From Atherinomorus stipes (Eukaryota > Chordata > Actinopteri > Atheriniformes > Atherinidae): a stretch of DNA of 64,000 bases. The notes beneath the pieces are model-generated. The model saw only the letters and a program-made list of their open reading frames with translations, ran no database searches and had not been told where the DNA came from. This document shows, piece after piece, positions 13,093 to 24,240 of the stretch. Positions within the stretch are counted from its first letter, which is position 1. Every line of letters starts with the position of its first letter. The DNA lies in the NCBI GenBank assembly GCA_023101725.1, contig JALJCO010003968.1:2108001-2172000 (forward strand). The letters run 5' to 3'. A program made the position numbers and the translations under genes.

Positions 13093-13699
13093 GAGGAACC
13101 AGCGTTACACTGATGCTGCGTTGACATGCATTCGGGCAGACGGCCGTCGGTAACAAAGCAGATGTAATTTTCATCACAGAAGCTGAGAGGAAGACAGTAA
13201 AACATGGGTCAGGAAAAACAATACGACATCGCCATGACAACATATCAAATGTGGACTGAAGTCACCGTAACTGACAGACCACGTCTTCACATAGAGGCTG
13301 TTGATGCCTTTACATGCAGCGACTGTCATCCGTCTGCCCGGTTTCACGCGAACACAGCATGAAAAGTACTAGCAAGTTGACTTCTAAGCCTGGTTCAAAC
13401 CAGTGATGTTCCCATATTCAGCATCATCACACTCCTCTGAACTGGCTGATGATCCCACCACACAAACCAGTTCTGATCTAGCTGTTCTGGAACAATCTTT
13501 TATGTTTTTCACCGCCGTGATTTTACATGTAAATCACTGAGCTGACAGTGACTGTCTCTACTCATGACGTAGAGGCTAATTGCTAGCGGCTAGTGAACTT
13601 TGGCTTTTCAACATCGGATATTTACGTGAATATAAGTGATTGACTTTTAACTGCACAGCACTACTTATTTTGTTTTGTTGTATTGCTAAATTACTTAAA

Positions 13700-14680
13700 G
13701 CTAAAGGCAGGGTAGGGGATCCTAGAAAAACGGTACGAGCAAGTTACATTTTAAAAGATAGAGACCCGAAACCACGCCTCCAGAGTGCAGGAGTGTGTGC
13801 GCGGATGGTTTACAGGCGAAGATAACCGATAACAGCCGAGTGGATAGCTCGTTAGCCTGCTACTAAACAGAGGAACCACATTGTGTGCTGTTAAGTGTTA
13901 AATTGCTCACCTCCAACTCCTTCTGTGGTCTAAAACATCCACACTGCAAACACCAATACCTCCATGACTTGATCCACATACGTTTTTTTTTTTTTTTTTT
14001 CTTTTCAGCGCATTTTAAGAGCAAACAGCTACACGGATAGCCTAAGGGCAGCGAATTGGTTGCAATCAGGATGTGAAAGACATTTTCAGCAATATAGTAA
14101 AAAATGCTCCTGGAAACTATCATCTTCCCTACCTTTAACTTATGGAAACTGGAAGTAAACAAGAGAACCCAGCATTCTGATATTTTGTTGACATGTTCCT
14201 CCACCTCAACATCCTCCATCTGTGGACTCTGATGTTTTTTTAACCATGTTATTGTCTAAAGATAAGCATGAAACTTTGGGTTTTCAATGAAGCAACAGGT
14301 ATTTTCTAACCCAGTATTTAAAGTTGTACTTCCGTGGTCATTTCATTAATATTTCTGTGTTCTCCATTATTATTGAATGCATTCTGCAACGTTTCTGTTT
14401 AAAAAAAAAACCTTCTGGTTGCTTAGTATCCAGCTGTATTTGTATACTAGAAGAGAGGCTTGTGGTCCAACGGCAGGCTTTTCCGGGTCCTTCTCATGAA
14501 TTTCCGTCTGATTGGCTGGCTCCCGTCAGTGTATGAAGGAAGCTCCGCCCTCCGCTCTTATTTCGCTACAGACAGGAAATAGAGCCGACAAACAAGTTTG
14601 TTCCGCCATGCTAACAAACAGTTAGCTAATTAGCTTTACTTCTAGCTAGTGTGTAGTGGAGGGTTACCTGCCTTCCAATG
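13700..14680. repeat. Probable dispersed teleost repeat (about 1 kb)
   Basis: This starts with AAAGGCAGGGTAGGGGAT and ends near GGTTACCTGCCTTCC, which is roughly complementary to the start. The interior has GC-rich, CpG-bearing phrases such as TGATTGGCTGGCTCCCGTC and AAGCTCCGCCCTCCGC, unlike the flanking AT-rich DNA. I recall similar phrases from abundant fish non-autonomous elements. A T-rich run (13983-14000) interrupts it. The boundaries are approximate. Confidence 0.45.
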
Positions 14681-14899
14681 GACAGATAGAAACCCCACGT
14701 GGGATACGCTATTTGCAATGTTACATAGAAGTGCAAGGCTGTTCCCGATTCGCTCTTCTCTTCGTATTGTTTCTGTGATGAGGAAGCACAGCCGACTGGG
14801 GGGAACGCAACGCTAGCAAGTCAGCATGTGTAAGTAAACAAGGGGAAACCCTCCGTATTTCAGAAGGAGCAAGTTAAATGGGTTTTCAGTGGAAGGAGG

Positions 14900-16060
14900 C
14901 CTTTAAGGCATAGCGTAAAAGATGTCTCAATAAGTTTATTTGGTTTGATTACCTTAAGTATTGGCACATCTCTAATATTTCAATCTTTGTGGTTTAAGAT
15001 TTGCTCCATATATATTATACTGTATAACTGTAAAACAACCCAAAAAGAGCTGGACATTGCCACAAGTGTTGATAATGATAAGAAAAGGAGTGCTGTCGTC
15101 TCAGGTCTCATGTTGCTTTAACCTCCTTCATGTCTCAAGTGTCCGGACACTATCAAAATATATTAGGACCCCTTTGGAATTACAATGCCGTGAAAATTAT
15201 TCTTTTTATTCTCTTTGTTCAGGTAATTCATGAAGGACTTTGAGCAACACTGAAGCATCAAGATGAAGACCATTGTGCCTTTTGTACAAATGGACAGTTT
15301 TTCATTGCACACATTTCATCTATATGGAAATCAAACGATGCACTCTCAAGCTTTGTTTGCCTGTTTGTGTTGTCCAGCAGGGACAATGAAAGGAAAATAG
15401 GAATTGCTTGTGTGCTGGGAACTTTTATAGAAGAAGCCTTTATGACATTATTCCAGGGCAAAAGAATAGGAGAGCTAGATAAAAGAAATGTCTTGTGTCA
15501 CAGCTAGCCCAAATTTCTATTATGGAGGAAAGGTTTTGTTTGTTTGCTTGGTTTGTTTTGTTTTGTTTTAGAATATGACTGTTCTATTTGTGCTTACACA
15601 CACTTATGGCCTTAAAGATGAGATAGTAATTAACCTCTGTGCCTCTGTCTTATTTTCTGAATGAATTTGCTTCATGGTTTAGCAACATTAAAAGAGAAAG
15701 TAAACAGAGCAAATTGGTAATTTTTAGTATAAAATTAAAAAACATTTTAACAAGTCTTAATTTAATTAAATAAGTGATCAATCCCCTTTTAGTACCTCCA
15801 TTAATTGATCAATTTGATTCATTTAAAATTATTTAATTTTGCAAATTGTTTACATTTTACCCAAACAATGCAAATGTGCTCAATACAAGCAGCTATCAGC
15901 TGAGCCTTTGCCCATATCACTGTCAGGATATTGTTCATTTAAAAAGAGGAAGAAGACTAAATAATAAGAGAATATTGGAGACATGCCTTGATTGATATCA
16001 CCTAGGATCTAAGAAAAAAGTTGGTCATGTTTTAATCAAATTTCCGTTGGGGTTCCTTGA
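14900..16060. other. Intergenic sequence, no gene recognised
   Basis: AT-rich unique sequence, including a TAATTAAAT-rich stretch at 15720-15850. No gene or repeat was recognised. Confidence 0.5.
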
Positions 16061-16067
16061 AGGCTTC

Positions 16068-16456
16068 AGTCAGTCATTTTCTATACTGCTTATCCAGTTC
16101 AGGGTCACGGGGATTGCTGGAGCCTATCCCAGCTATAATCAGGCGAGAGGCAGGGTACACCCTGGACAGGTCGCCAGTCTGTTACAGGGCCAACACAGAG
16201 AGACTGACAACCACGCATGCTCACATTCATACCTAGGGACAATTTAGATTAACCAATTAACCTAATATGCATGTCTTTGGACGGCGGGGGGGGGGGCATG
16301 CATACACGGGGAGAACCATGCATACACGGGGAGAACATGCAGACTCCATACAGGAAGGCCGCTGTCGGAATTGTTCGAGCCCCCCCCCCAGCTGGGAATC
16401 GAACTAGCAACCTTCTTACTGTGCGGCAGTGTTAACCACTTTGCCACCGTGCAGCC
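16068..16456. repeat. Dispersed teleost repeat with local duplication
   Basis: The phrases GGAGCCTATCCCAGCT, CAGGGTACACCCTGGACAGG, AACCTAATATGCATGTCTTT and AACCACTTTGCCACCGTGCA are hallmarks, as I recognise them, of a very abundant fish interspersed repeat. Within it the word CATGCATACACGGGGAGAAC occurs twice in tandem (about 16298-16336), and two homopolymer runs (G near 16286, C near 16381) replace normal sequence. Non-coding. Confidence 0.7.
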
Positions 16457-17324
16457 CCCTAGAAGGCTTACAGCTTTAAATCAAAACAAAATGAGTTTGC
16501 CGTGACTTTTCAAGATAAGCTGTTATACCGATGTCTCCATTTGTCATTTTTAAGTTCTACAAGTGCATTTTTTGATGGAAGAGAAGCATCTTCAGTCACA
16601 TTTCCACCATTTTCTCTCTCAAACAGAGGACAAAGAGACCCCTGTCTTGTGTCTCCTGTCCACCGACATCAGGAAGTTAAGGCGGAGAGAATTAGAAAGG
16701 GGCAGAAACAGGGCTCCCAACTACAAGGTAACAAGGGAAAACCAATCCCACCTGGAATTATCCTGATACTGGAGACACAGGGCTCACCAGACAGCAGATC
16801 AATGGGGCTCTCTGGAAGGAGAAGGAAGGAGGAGGGGTCCAGTGTAGGATATGTTGCCCCTAAGAAAGTGTGCCACACTGTGTCCAAATTACCCCCAAAG
16901 TTGTGGGAGATCCGGTTACCTGTTCAGATGTTTTAGCTTGAATGTTCACTTGTCTGTTTTGGCTGTATGCCCACGCTACACCAACCAAGGATCTGTCTTT
17001 GGGACTCATATTACAGATTACAATGACACAGAATTGTCCAACAAGCTTAATTCTTTTGAGGTCTTCCACATAGCACCAGCAGAACTAAAGATGACAATTA
17101 AGTTTATGTTAAAGTCCTATGGCTGAAACCATTAAAATGTGATTTCATGACTAGAATGGTGTCTCCATAAGAGAATGTGTAGTCACTTCACCAGATTTAT
17201 GAAGTATGTACACTTCTAAAGTCTCAGTCTTTGTGAAATTGTGAATGCTTGCACAAGCTTGACATCAACTCTTACCTTTTAATTGTGATCAGCTGCTCAG
17301 CTTGAATAGATACAGGCACTTTAC
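16457..17324. other. Intergenic sequence, no gene recognised
   Basis: Unique sequence. A 144-codon open frame at 16502-16936 lacks any family likeness, predicted domains or splice context and is not called. Confidence 0.45.
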
Positions 17325-17327
17325 TAA

Positions 17328-17826
17328 TGGGCCTTTTCCATTGCAGCTGCACAGGGTATGGTACAGCACAGTACAGCACCACACACAAAAGACGACCAGT
17401 TTCCACACAGGAGAAGTAGTAGTCTACTACCTGGAAGTGGGTGGAGTAGGCGCAGTCAAGACTGCCGTGATGTTGCTGCCATGCCACGCAGTGGTCAGTA
17501 AAGTAAAAACAACAATGGAGGCATTGGATGATATTGAGGAGTTACTGCTGTTGTTGTTTTCTCTGTGGCTTGTAGTCACCGAAAACAGAGCCAGATATTT
17601 TTAGAAGAGGCGAGGCGATACACATATGATGACAATTTCCTTTGACCAATCAGTGGAGAGCCGTCAGGTACATCACGTTTTGTGTAGGTTCAGCACGGTT
17701 AGAGCTAGCTCTGAAACGGGTGCGGAAAATTGTAACTGCTTGTAACGGATTTCCCCAGAGGAAATACAAATAAAGCGTGCCGTGCCGTATGGAAGGGTTA
17801 CAAAAATGTGCAGTGGAAAAGGCCCA
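17328..17826. mobile_element. Harbinger-like MITE (499 bp, TAA target duplication)
   Basis: The terminal inverted repeats TGGGCCTTTTCCATTGCA (from 17328) and TGGGCCTTTTCCACTGCA (complement of the right end at 17826) differ at one base. Both ends are flanked by TAA (17325-17327 and 17827-17829), the 3-bp TWA duplication known for PIF/Harbinger elements. The interior has inverted GGTATGGTACAGCAC-like and GTGCCGTGCCGTATGG words but no transposase. It must have moved with enzymes supplied elsewhere. Ends and target duplication are seen directly; superfamily assignment is by target-site type. Confidence 0.8.
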
Positions 17827-17829
17827 TAA

Positions 17830-20800
17830 CAGCCCAGTTTTGTGTGCATACTTTTTTGGTGTTATAAACTCTGAAATCAAGAACTTCGGAATGAAGAAAA
17901 GCATTCAGAGCAAAGAAGAGATAACTGGACAACAAACAAGAAGCTAAAAGGGCATTAGTTGTGATAGAATTAGAGCTAACCAGTTCTCTGGCTCAAGAAG
18001 AATGGCACTTGAAGCCAAATACAGGGGCTTACTTGTACACTTTGTTCATTTTCTTGTACACTTTCTTTTCCATAGACATGTTTACTGTACCTTCTTGTAC
18101 AACCAGATTCATAAAAACCAAGGCCCCCTTGTCTACTTTTATACATCAGCCTATACTGCTCGTACTCTCACCTGTTGTCTGCCTTTATGAGAGCATCAGA
18201 TACCTTTTTGTTGCCGGCACACATTGGAAATAAAAGAGCAGAACCTTCTTGGTCCTCACACTCTCAGTCATCACCACCACCCTCGTCCTAAAATGGACGC
18301 TTGTCTTGTGCCACGTTTCAAGCGAATGTCATCATCCGGTAACTATGAATGAGTAAAGCGCACTACCTCACATATTGATCCACTCCCTTTGTGAACCCTT
18401 CCAAGCTTGTGATAATTAGCGTCGTCCATTAGCGGCTTTGCCGCGCTAACATGCCCATTAAGAGTCAAAGCTTCTGTTCTTCTCTGTGAACATTCATTTG
18501 GCCTGGATGTTCTTCTTAAAAGAGTAAAATAAGGGAATGGTGAAATATCTTGTGGAAGGATGAAAAGTGGGTGTTTAAATGCATTAAAAGGCATCTAGAT
18601 TTAATTAACACCCTAGATAGCTGGCAGCTTTGTTCATGTGCTGTAAATGATCATCTCAGAAAAGATGAGAGCTATAATTTTGAGCATGTTTTCAAAAGGT
18701 GCTTTCTGAATCATTTCTAAAGCCTTCTTTCACAGCCCAAATTTATATCTTCCTTTGTCCACCTTAGTGCCAAAAGTAATCTGTTAGAGCACAGTTTTAA
18801 TCATCCTCTATATTTTCGTAATGTGCTCAGGTTTGATAAAGACCAGGAGTGAGCCTCGTGGATTTGTTAGTATCAATTATGACTTCCTAAATCAAACTGA
18901 AGATCATTTCATAAAAGTGAACAACAATAACAGCAGAGATGGACAAATTTACTGATGATAATGTTTCTATCTGTCAAGAATATGGTGTTTGACGATCTAC
19001 CTATGCAAAACATAAAAAGTTTCAAACAGACCATGTTGACACTTCATGGAATTGCTCCTTCAGTGGTCCGGGCTGGAGTATTGATTGCAGCATAAGAGGT
19101 TCACATCTAGCTGTTTACTTTCTCTGTTTACTGTTTGTATTCCTCTGGCAGACGAAGATATTATTTTTTTGTTGAGGACCCTAGAAAAGCTTCCACCCTG
19201 CGCTCAGTGTTCGACCCCAGCACCCACTGTAGCACCACTGATATAATGAGAGAGTGTGGAGAGAAACCGCCAGCACCAGTAGAGGCTCTTGGTGAGGCAT
19301 CCAAACAGCAGCCTCCGCTCTTGCCTGTATGGATGGCGTTCTGGGATGCATGCATGTCATGTTGACCTTACTGGCCATCAGCTGGCTAAGAGCAGAAATG
19401 AGCACAGGGTATGAGAAGGAGGGAGGACCAAAGTAAAGTGCTCACCCTGGGCCATTATGATTAACCATCAGCAGTTTTTGTGTAATCATCGTCAATGTGC
19501 TTGCTGCAGAACCCTGTATGGAAGGGGCTGCAGAGGAAAATCAATCACATTATATTACTGTGGACATGCTTTATTGACCTCTGTTGGTGTTCACACATTT
19601 CATACTTGATTTGTATCTACTGGCGGGCATTTAGAACAATGTGGGCAATTTGGGCAATGAGGAAAAACAGGGCAGCGTTTTTAAGCCTGAAGCCCATGCT
19701 TATAGATTGAGTGCTGCTTCACGAAAAAGAGGAGCCTATTTAGATGCACTTCCTGCATACATTTCATGAAACATCCAGAGGTGTCCAGATAGAGAGAGAG
19801 AGAGAGAGAGAAATAGATAGATAGATGTGGTGGCATAGGGGCCAGACACACTGTATAATGTGTGAAATATCTTGTTCAGGCAGACAACAGTAAATAAGAG
19901 TTGGATGTCTCATTATCTGAACACCAAGCCATGACAGTTACATTTATCCAAAATGTATTGTATCTAAAGGTTAAGAGTAGTTATGAGAAAAGTAATGTAT
20001 TATTAAAATACCTTTCGAAGTGTAGTACCTTCTGATATATTTTCCTTGGTAATGAAAGTAGGGTTCAGTGGAAATGTAGTAATTTGGAGACCCATTTCTT
20101 CAAGCCTTTATTCCCCCTCTCCTTCTTCAACAATTTATCCGGGGAGAGTGAAGAGCTCACAGCTAGCGAACAGACAGTAAACATTTTGTTATAGTCAGAA
20201 CCATCTCTTATTACTGGTTTTTCATTAAAAAAGAAAGCCTTTCGAAGCATTCAAAGCATTTCGGCGGATGAAGATGCTTCACAATTTTCTCCCTCTCACC
20301 CTCTTTCTCTCCTCACTATACCTGAATCCTTTCTCTTTTTGATGCTGTTAAGGGAGTAATTGAGTGCAGAAAATGGCTTGGCTTATTTGGACTGAGCCTG
20401 ATCCAGAAATGATTAAAGCTAAAGGGGTTTGAGGTATTCAAAGGGAGAGAATGACAGAAAGAATATGGTTAATGCTTTTTTCTTTTTCCATTTTGTGAGG
20501 AGAGAAGGAGGCGGGAGGGGTGGCCGGGCTGAGCGCCGAGCAGCCAGACAGGTTGGTGTTCGAGGGGACTCTGTGAGGGGAGGGGGTGTGGGCACACAGA
20601 ATAGCCCGTACTCATACCCCTATTAAAAGCATCGGGGTTGTCAGAGACAGTAAAAAGACAGGAAATCATGGTAAGAAATGAAGCTTCTTTTACCAATTAC
20701 TGAATACCGAGTGCACACCTTGGAGCCCTTTGTCCTCTGTAGCACCAGTTCCCTGTCTCTCAACCCCTTTCTCTCTTTTCCTTTCTTCCCACCTTTCTGT

Positions 20801-22821
20801 CTCTCTCACTGCCTTACAGCCTTTGAGTCAGATGCATTAGCACCAAGGCCTGGAGAGGAGGCAGCGTTTTCAAAGCCCAGTCGGACTCACTTCTAGCATG
20901 TCGTTGTGGCTCCTTTTCAGGCTTTTATTCACCGACAGCAGGGGCAGGTCTGAAAGAGACGCCCTCAACCTCTCCACTCAAACATTTATCTCTCTCTTTT
21001 TCCCTTGCTACCGCAGAGATGATTAGTAAAGGGAGCCATTTACTGATTCGTAGCCCCATTCCGTAAAGTGTGTTAAAAAATAAAAAGGGAGCATATTGAG
21101 CATGTCTGATTAACACACACCCACACAGAAGTGCACATTCAAATACATACTCTCAAACAAACATGTAGCTTACATGAGCACTGTCAAGCACACAAACGGA
21201 TACAAATCTGTATCAGTCAATCTATAATGTGGTTACACATGACAGAAGTATTTTTTTATCATCAATTATTGATATTAGTGTGAACCTTTAGTTGAGCATC
21301 TGTCAGGTCATTGAGTTTGGATAGATGGGCTCTGTCGTGCCCTCTCACCTCAGCCATGACTCTCGGGACCCATAAACACCTCGCAGACTGGCTCTCCATT
21401 CCAGCTATTGACCAAGTCAGTTAATTACTTCCCAGTTAAAACAATACCAGATAGCTAATTCAGTCTGTGGAGGGCGTTTAATGCCTTTTTGTTGTGTGGG
21501 TTTGTAGGCTGTTCATGAGTGTAACAGCATAGCCACACTCTGATATGGGAACCATCTTGATGTGGTTTCACATCGTGGATTTTGTGAGGATTGTTGCTGG
21601 GGATGCAGTTATGGTGATAGCCACCAGTAATGATGTCGTTAAAGAAGATATAGCTTCCAAATTAGAGGTTCACAGAGCATATTTGCCATGGATATAGCTA
21701 CCTTCAGGATCTATAACATTGTTAGTGAGTTTTCATAGACCATGCAGACAGATGCTGTCGGCTTGTTCAGGGTTTGCTCTTATCAAGACACATGAGGATA
21801 TTATTATGTAAGATTACTCATTCTGAAAGGCTTTAACTCAGGGTCTGTTCCTATGTAGCCACTCCAAACACCCCAACCCCATCTCCGCTCCACACCAATC
21901 CTTTTACATCGTCCTCACCTCATCTGTCATCCATGTAGCAGACAGCAGCAGACACTTTTCAAATCACCCAGTGTTTTTGCCAAGAGCACTGTTGTGAGGC
22001 TAATAAGGTTTTCATATACTCTGAAATATATTACTTCATTTTAACTCCCTGCATGAGTACAGGTATTTTTAAGGGTTTGAGATTTTTGGCTTGGTGTTAA
22101 TGTCAACCATCAGGAAGTTGCCAGTGTTGACAGCAAGAACGCATGTGTGTGGCATGAGGCATTGCTGTTCTCTGGCAGCCATTTGCAAGGTTAATGTTGT
22201 AGAAAACAACATCCATCTCTCTGCTCTCGCCTCTCAAAACAGTTTCATTTGTTCTAGTGCTCTGGCCCTTCTTTTTCTTCTTCTTCTAGTATTGTCAGAA
22301 ATTACATGCATCATATTATCAGTGAGTGACGCAATGAATAAAATCTTAAAGTTGGTGCTGTTACCAACTTGCCTAATGAATATGAATAGGCTACCTAAAA
22401 CATGGGGTCAAATTAGAGACTGCAACACAGTCTCTCCTTCATCCCCAGCTGGTTGATACAGTAAATAAGTCATGCAAAAGGCACCAATTATGAAAAATAA
22501 TAACAAAATGAGTTTATTTTGAGAGCTGATGAGCGAAGATAGCTTACTTTTGTACAGCTCGATTTTGTGTTTTCACATTAGCGTTCTTGGTAAACAACTT
22601 AACCTTTTGATTTGGGAAATTGCATTGAATGTGATTTGAGCTGAATAAGCCATGGTGTTTCCTCTTTGTCTATTTATATGTTCAAATATACAACAATATA
22701 TTGTTGTATTTACTTTACCTTTAAACAAAAAAAAGAAGAAGAGCAGAATGTTAATTCAAATGTAGTTTGAAAACATTGCCCATTGTTGAAATATATACAT
22801 CTACTGAAAAATCAGACATAG

Positions 22822-22825
<4 letters not shown>
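17830..22825. other. Intergenic sequence, no gene recognised
   Basis: Mostly unique sequence. It contains a GA/GATA run at 19789-19827, a GC-richer patch at 20505-20600 (G-rich, no open gene) and a 22-bp perfect palindrome at 22688-22709. The segment 18400-18480, with TGATAATTAGCG and CATTAGCGG words, looks enhancer-like. Open frames are short and overlap on both strands. Confidence 0.45.
19789..19827. repeat. GA then GATA microsatellite
   Basis: About 11 AG units followed by three to four ATAG units. Confidence 0.9.

Positions 22826-22828
<3 letters not shown>

Positions 22829-22870
<42 letters not shown>
22829..22870. repeat. AT dinucleotide microsatellite
   Basis: About 21 uninterrupted AT units, flanked by imperfect ATAC repeats. 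Confidence 0.95.
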
Positions 22871-22883
<13 letters not shown>

Positions 22884-23544
22884 TACAATAATTTTAGGGT
22901 GAATTAAACTTACGTGAACACAAGACAACCACATGTCATGTTTGGTCTGGTCAACATGATTCGTTTCTAAATCCTAAGTAAGGTGTCAAACCAAAACACA
23001 CAGCAGGAAATACATTTCATATAAGTAAATGTACTTCTTTTTTTTTTTGTTTTTGGTAGCCAGAAAAAAAAAAAAACCTATAACTCCTGCGACCTTTGTT
23101 CCATTTGTGTATTAAAGGGTTAGGTTTTAGACTGGGCTTGATATCAAAAGCCTGGGATCTGTTGAAATAAACACCTTAAATTAACATCTTAAACATGATC
23201 AACATGACACAAAACACCCTTAATTAACATTTTCTTTTTTATTTATGGTTTTCTCCTTACAATAACCTTACAGAACAGACTGCCCACTGGAAACCCTTAA
23301 CAATGAACAACTGATAATACAATACAGATTAGAATGGCATACAGTTTATGACCTTTTGTTTGCAATTGGATCTGTTTTTCCATCTGTATTCTTCCTGCTA
23401 CATGACAGTTAATAATTGAACTGGAGTTTTGTGCTACCGCATCTTTCCAAGCAGTTTTTGATGAGAAATTTTATGCCCATAAATCTGCCTAAAGCTGTGG
23501 TAATCTCTTTTCTTCTGCCATTTATTTAAAATTCTCTTGAAATG

Positions 23545-24240
23545 AAATTAAATGAAATGAAAAAATACTTCATGCATCCCAGAAGGGAAATTTAGTATTG
23601 TAATAGATTCGCTCTTTTTTTTTTTTCTTCTGAACAATATAACATATAAAAAAAACAATACAGCAATAATAATCAGTCAGTCAGTTTTGCTCTTCGAGGT
23701 GATGGCTGCTGGCAGGAATAAATTTCTGTACCTCTCCGTCCTACAGTGAACCTGACACAGCCTCCCACTGAACACCCTGTTGATTCCTCACTGTGTTGTG
23801 GAGAGGATGGGAAGTATCCTCCATCATCTTCATCAGCTTGTGCAGCATTCTTTTCTTAACGATCATCTCCAGCGGCTCCAGGGTTATTGCCAGCATAGAA
23901 CCAGCTTTCTTGATCAGCTTGTTTAGTTTCTTCAAGTCTCTGGTTCTGATGCTGCTGCCCCAGCAGATGCTGCAAAGCTAATTGCACTTTCCACAACAGA
24001 CTTGTAGAAGATCTGTAACATCTTGGTGCAGACGTTAAATGATCCCAGCTTCCTTAAGAAATAGAGTCTGCTCTGACCTTTCTTGTAGATGTAGTCAGTG
24101 TTGCATTTCCAGTCGAGTCAGTTGTCCAGCTGAACTCCAAGGTATTTGTATTTCTCCACCACCTCCACCTCCTCTCCCAGGATGTAGACAGGACTATTCT
24201 GCTTATTCTTGGTCCTCCTGAAGTCAACAATCAGGCAACA
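23545..24240 (-). mobile_element. 5'-truncated LINE, reverse transcriptase C-terminal region and 3' tail
   Basis: On the minus strand, 24240 to about 23740 translates, with a few breaks, to the C-terminal part of a fish non-LTR reverse transcriptase polyprotein. A VEKYKYLGVQLDN motif is followed by KKGQSRLYFLRKLGSFNVC, a FYKSVVESAISFAA stretch, KKLNKLIKKAG and a TSHPLHNT motif. An in-frame stop follows LDN. The 3' end is a short UTR with CAATACTAAATTTCCCTTCT and the reiterated tail ATTTCATTTAATTTCATTTC. This layout fits Rex1/L2-like (CR1-group) LINEs, and the copy is dead. The motif pattern is recognised from family knowledge; the exact family is uncertain. Confidence 0.75.

Noticed and set aside
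16502..16936. 144-codon open frame
   Set aside because: No recognisable domain, no Kozak or splice support, and several overlapping frames on both strands.
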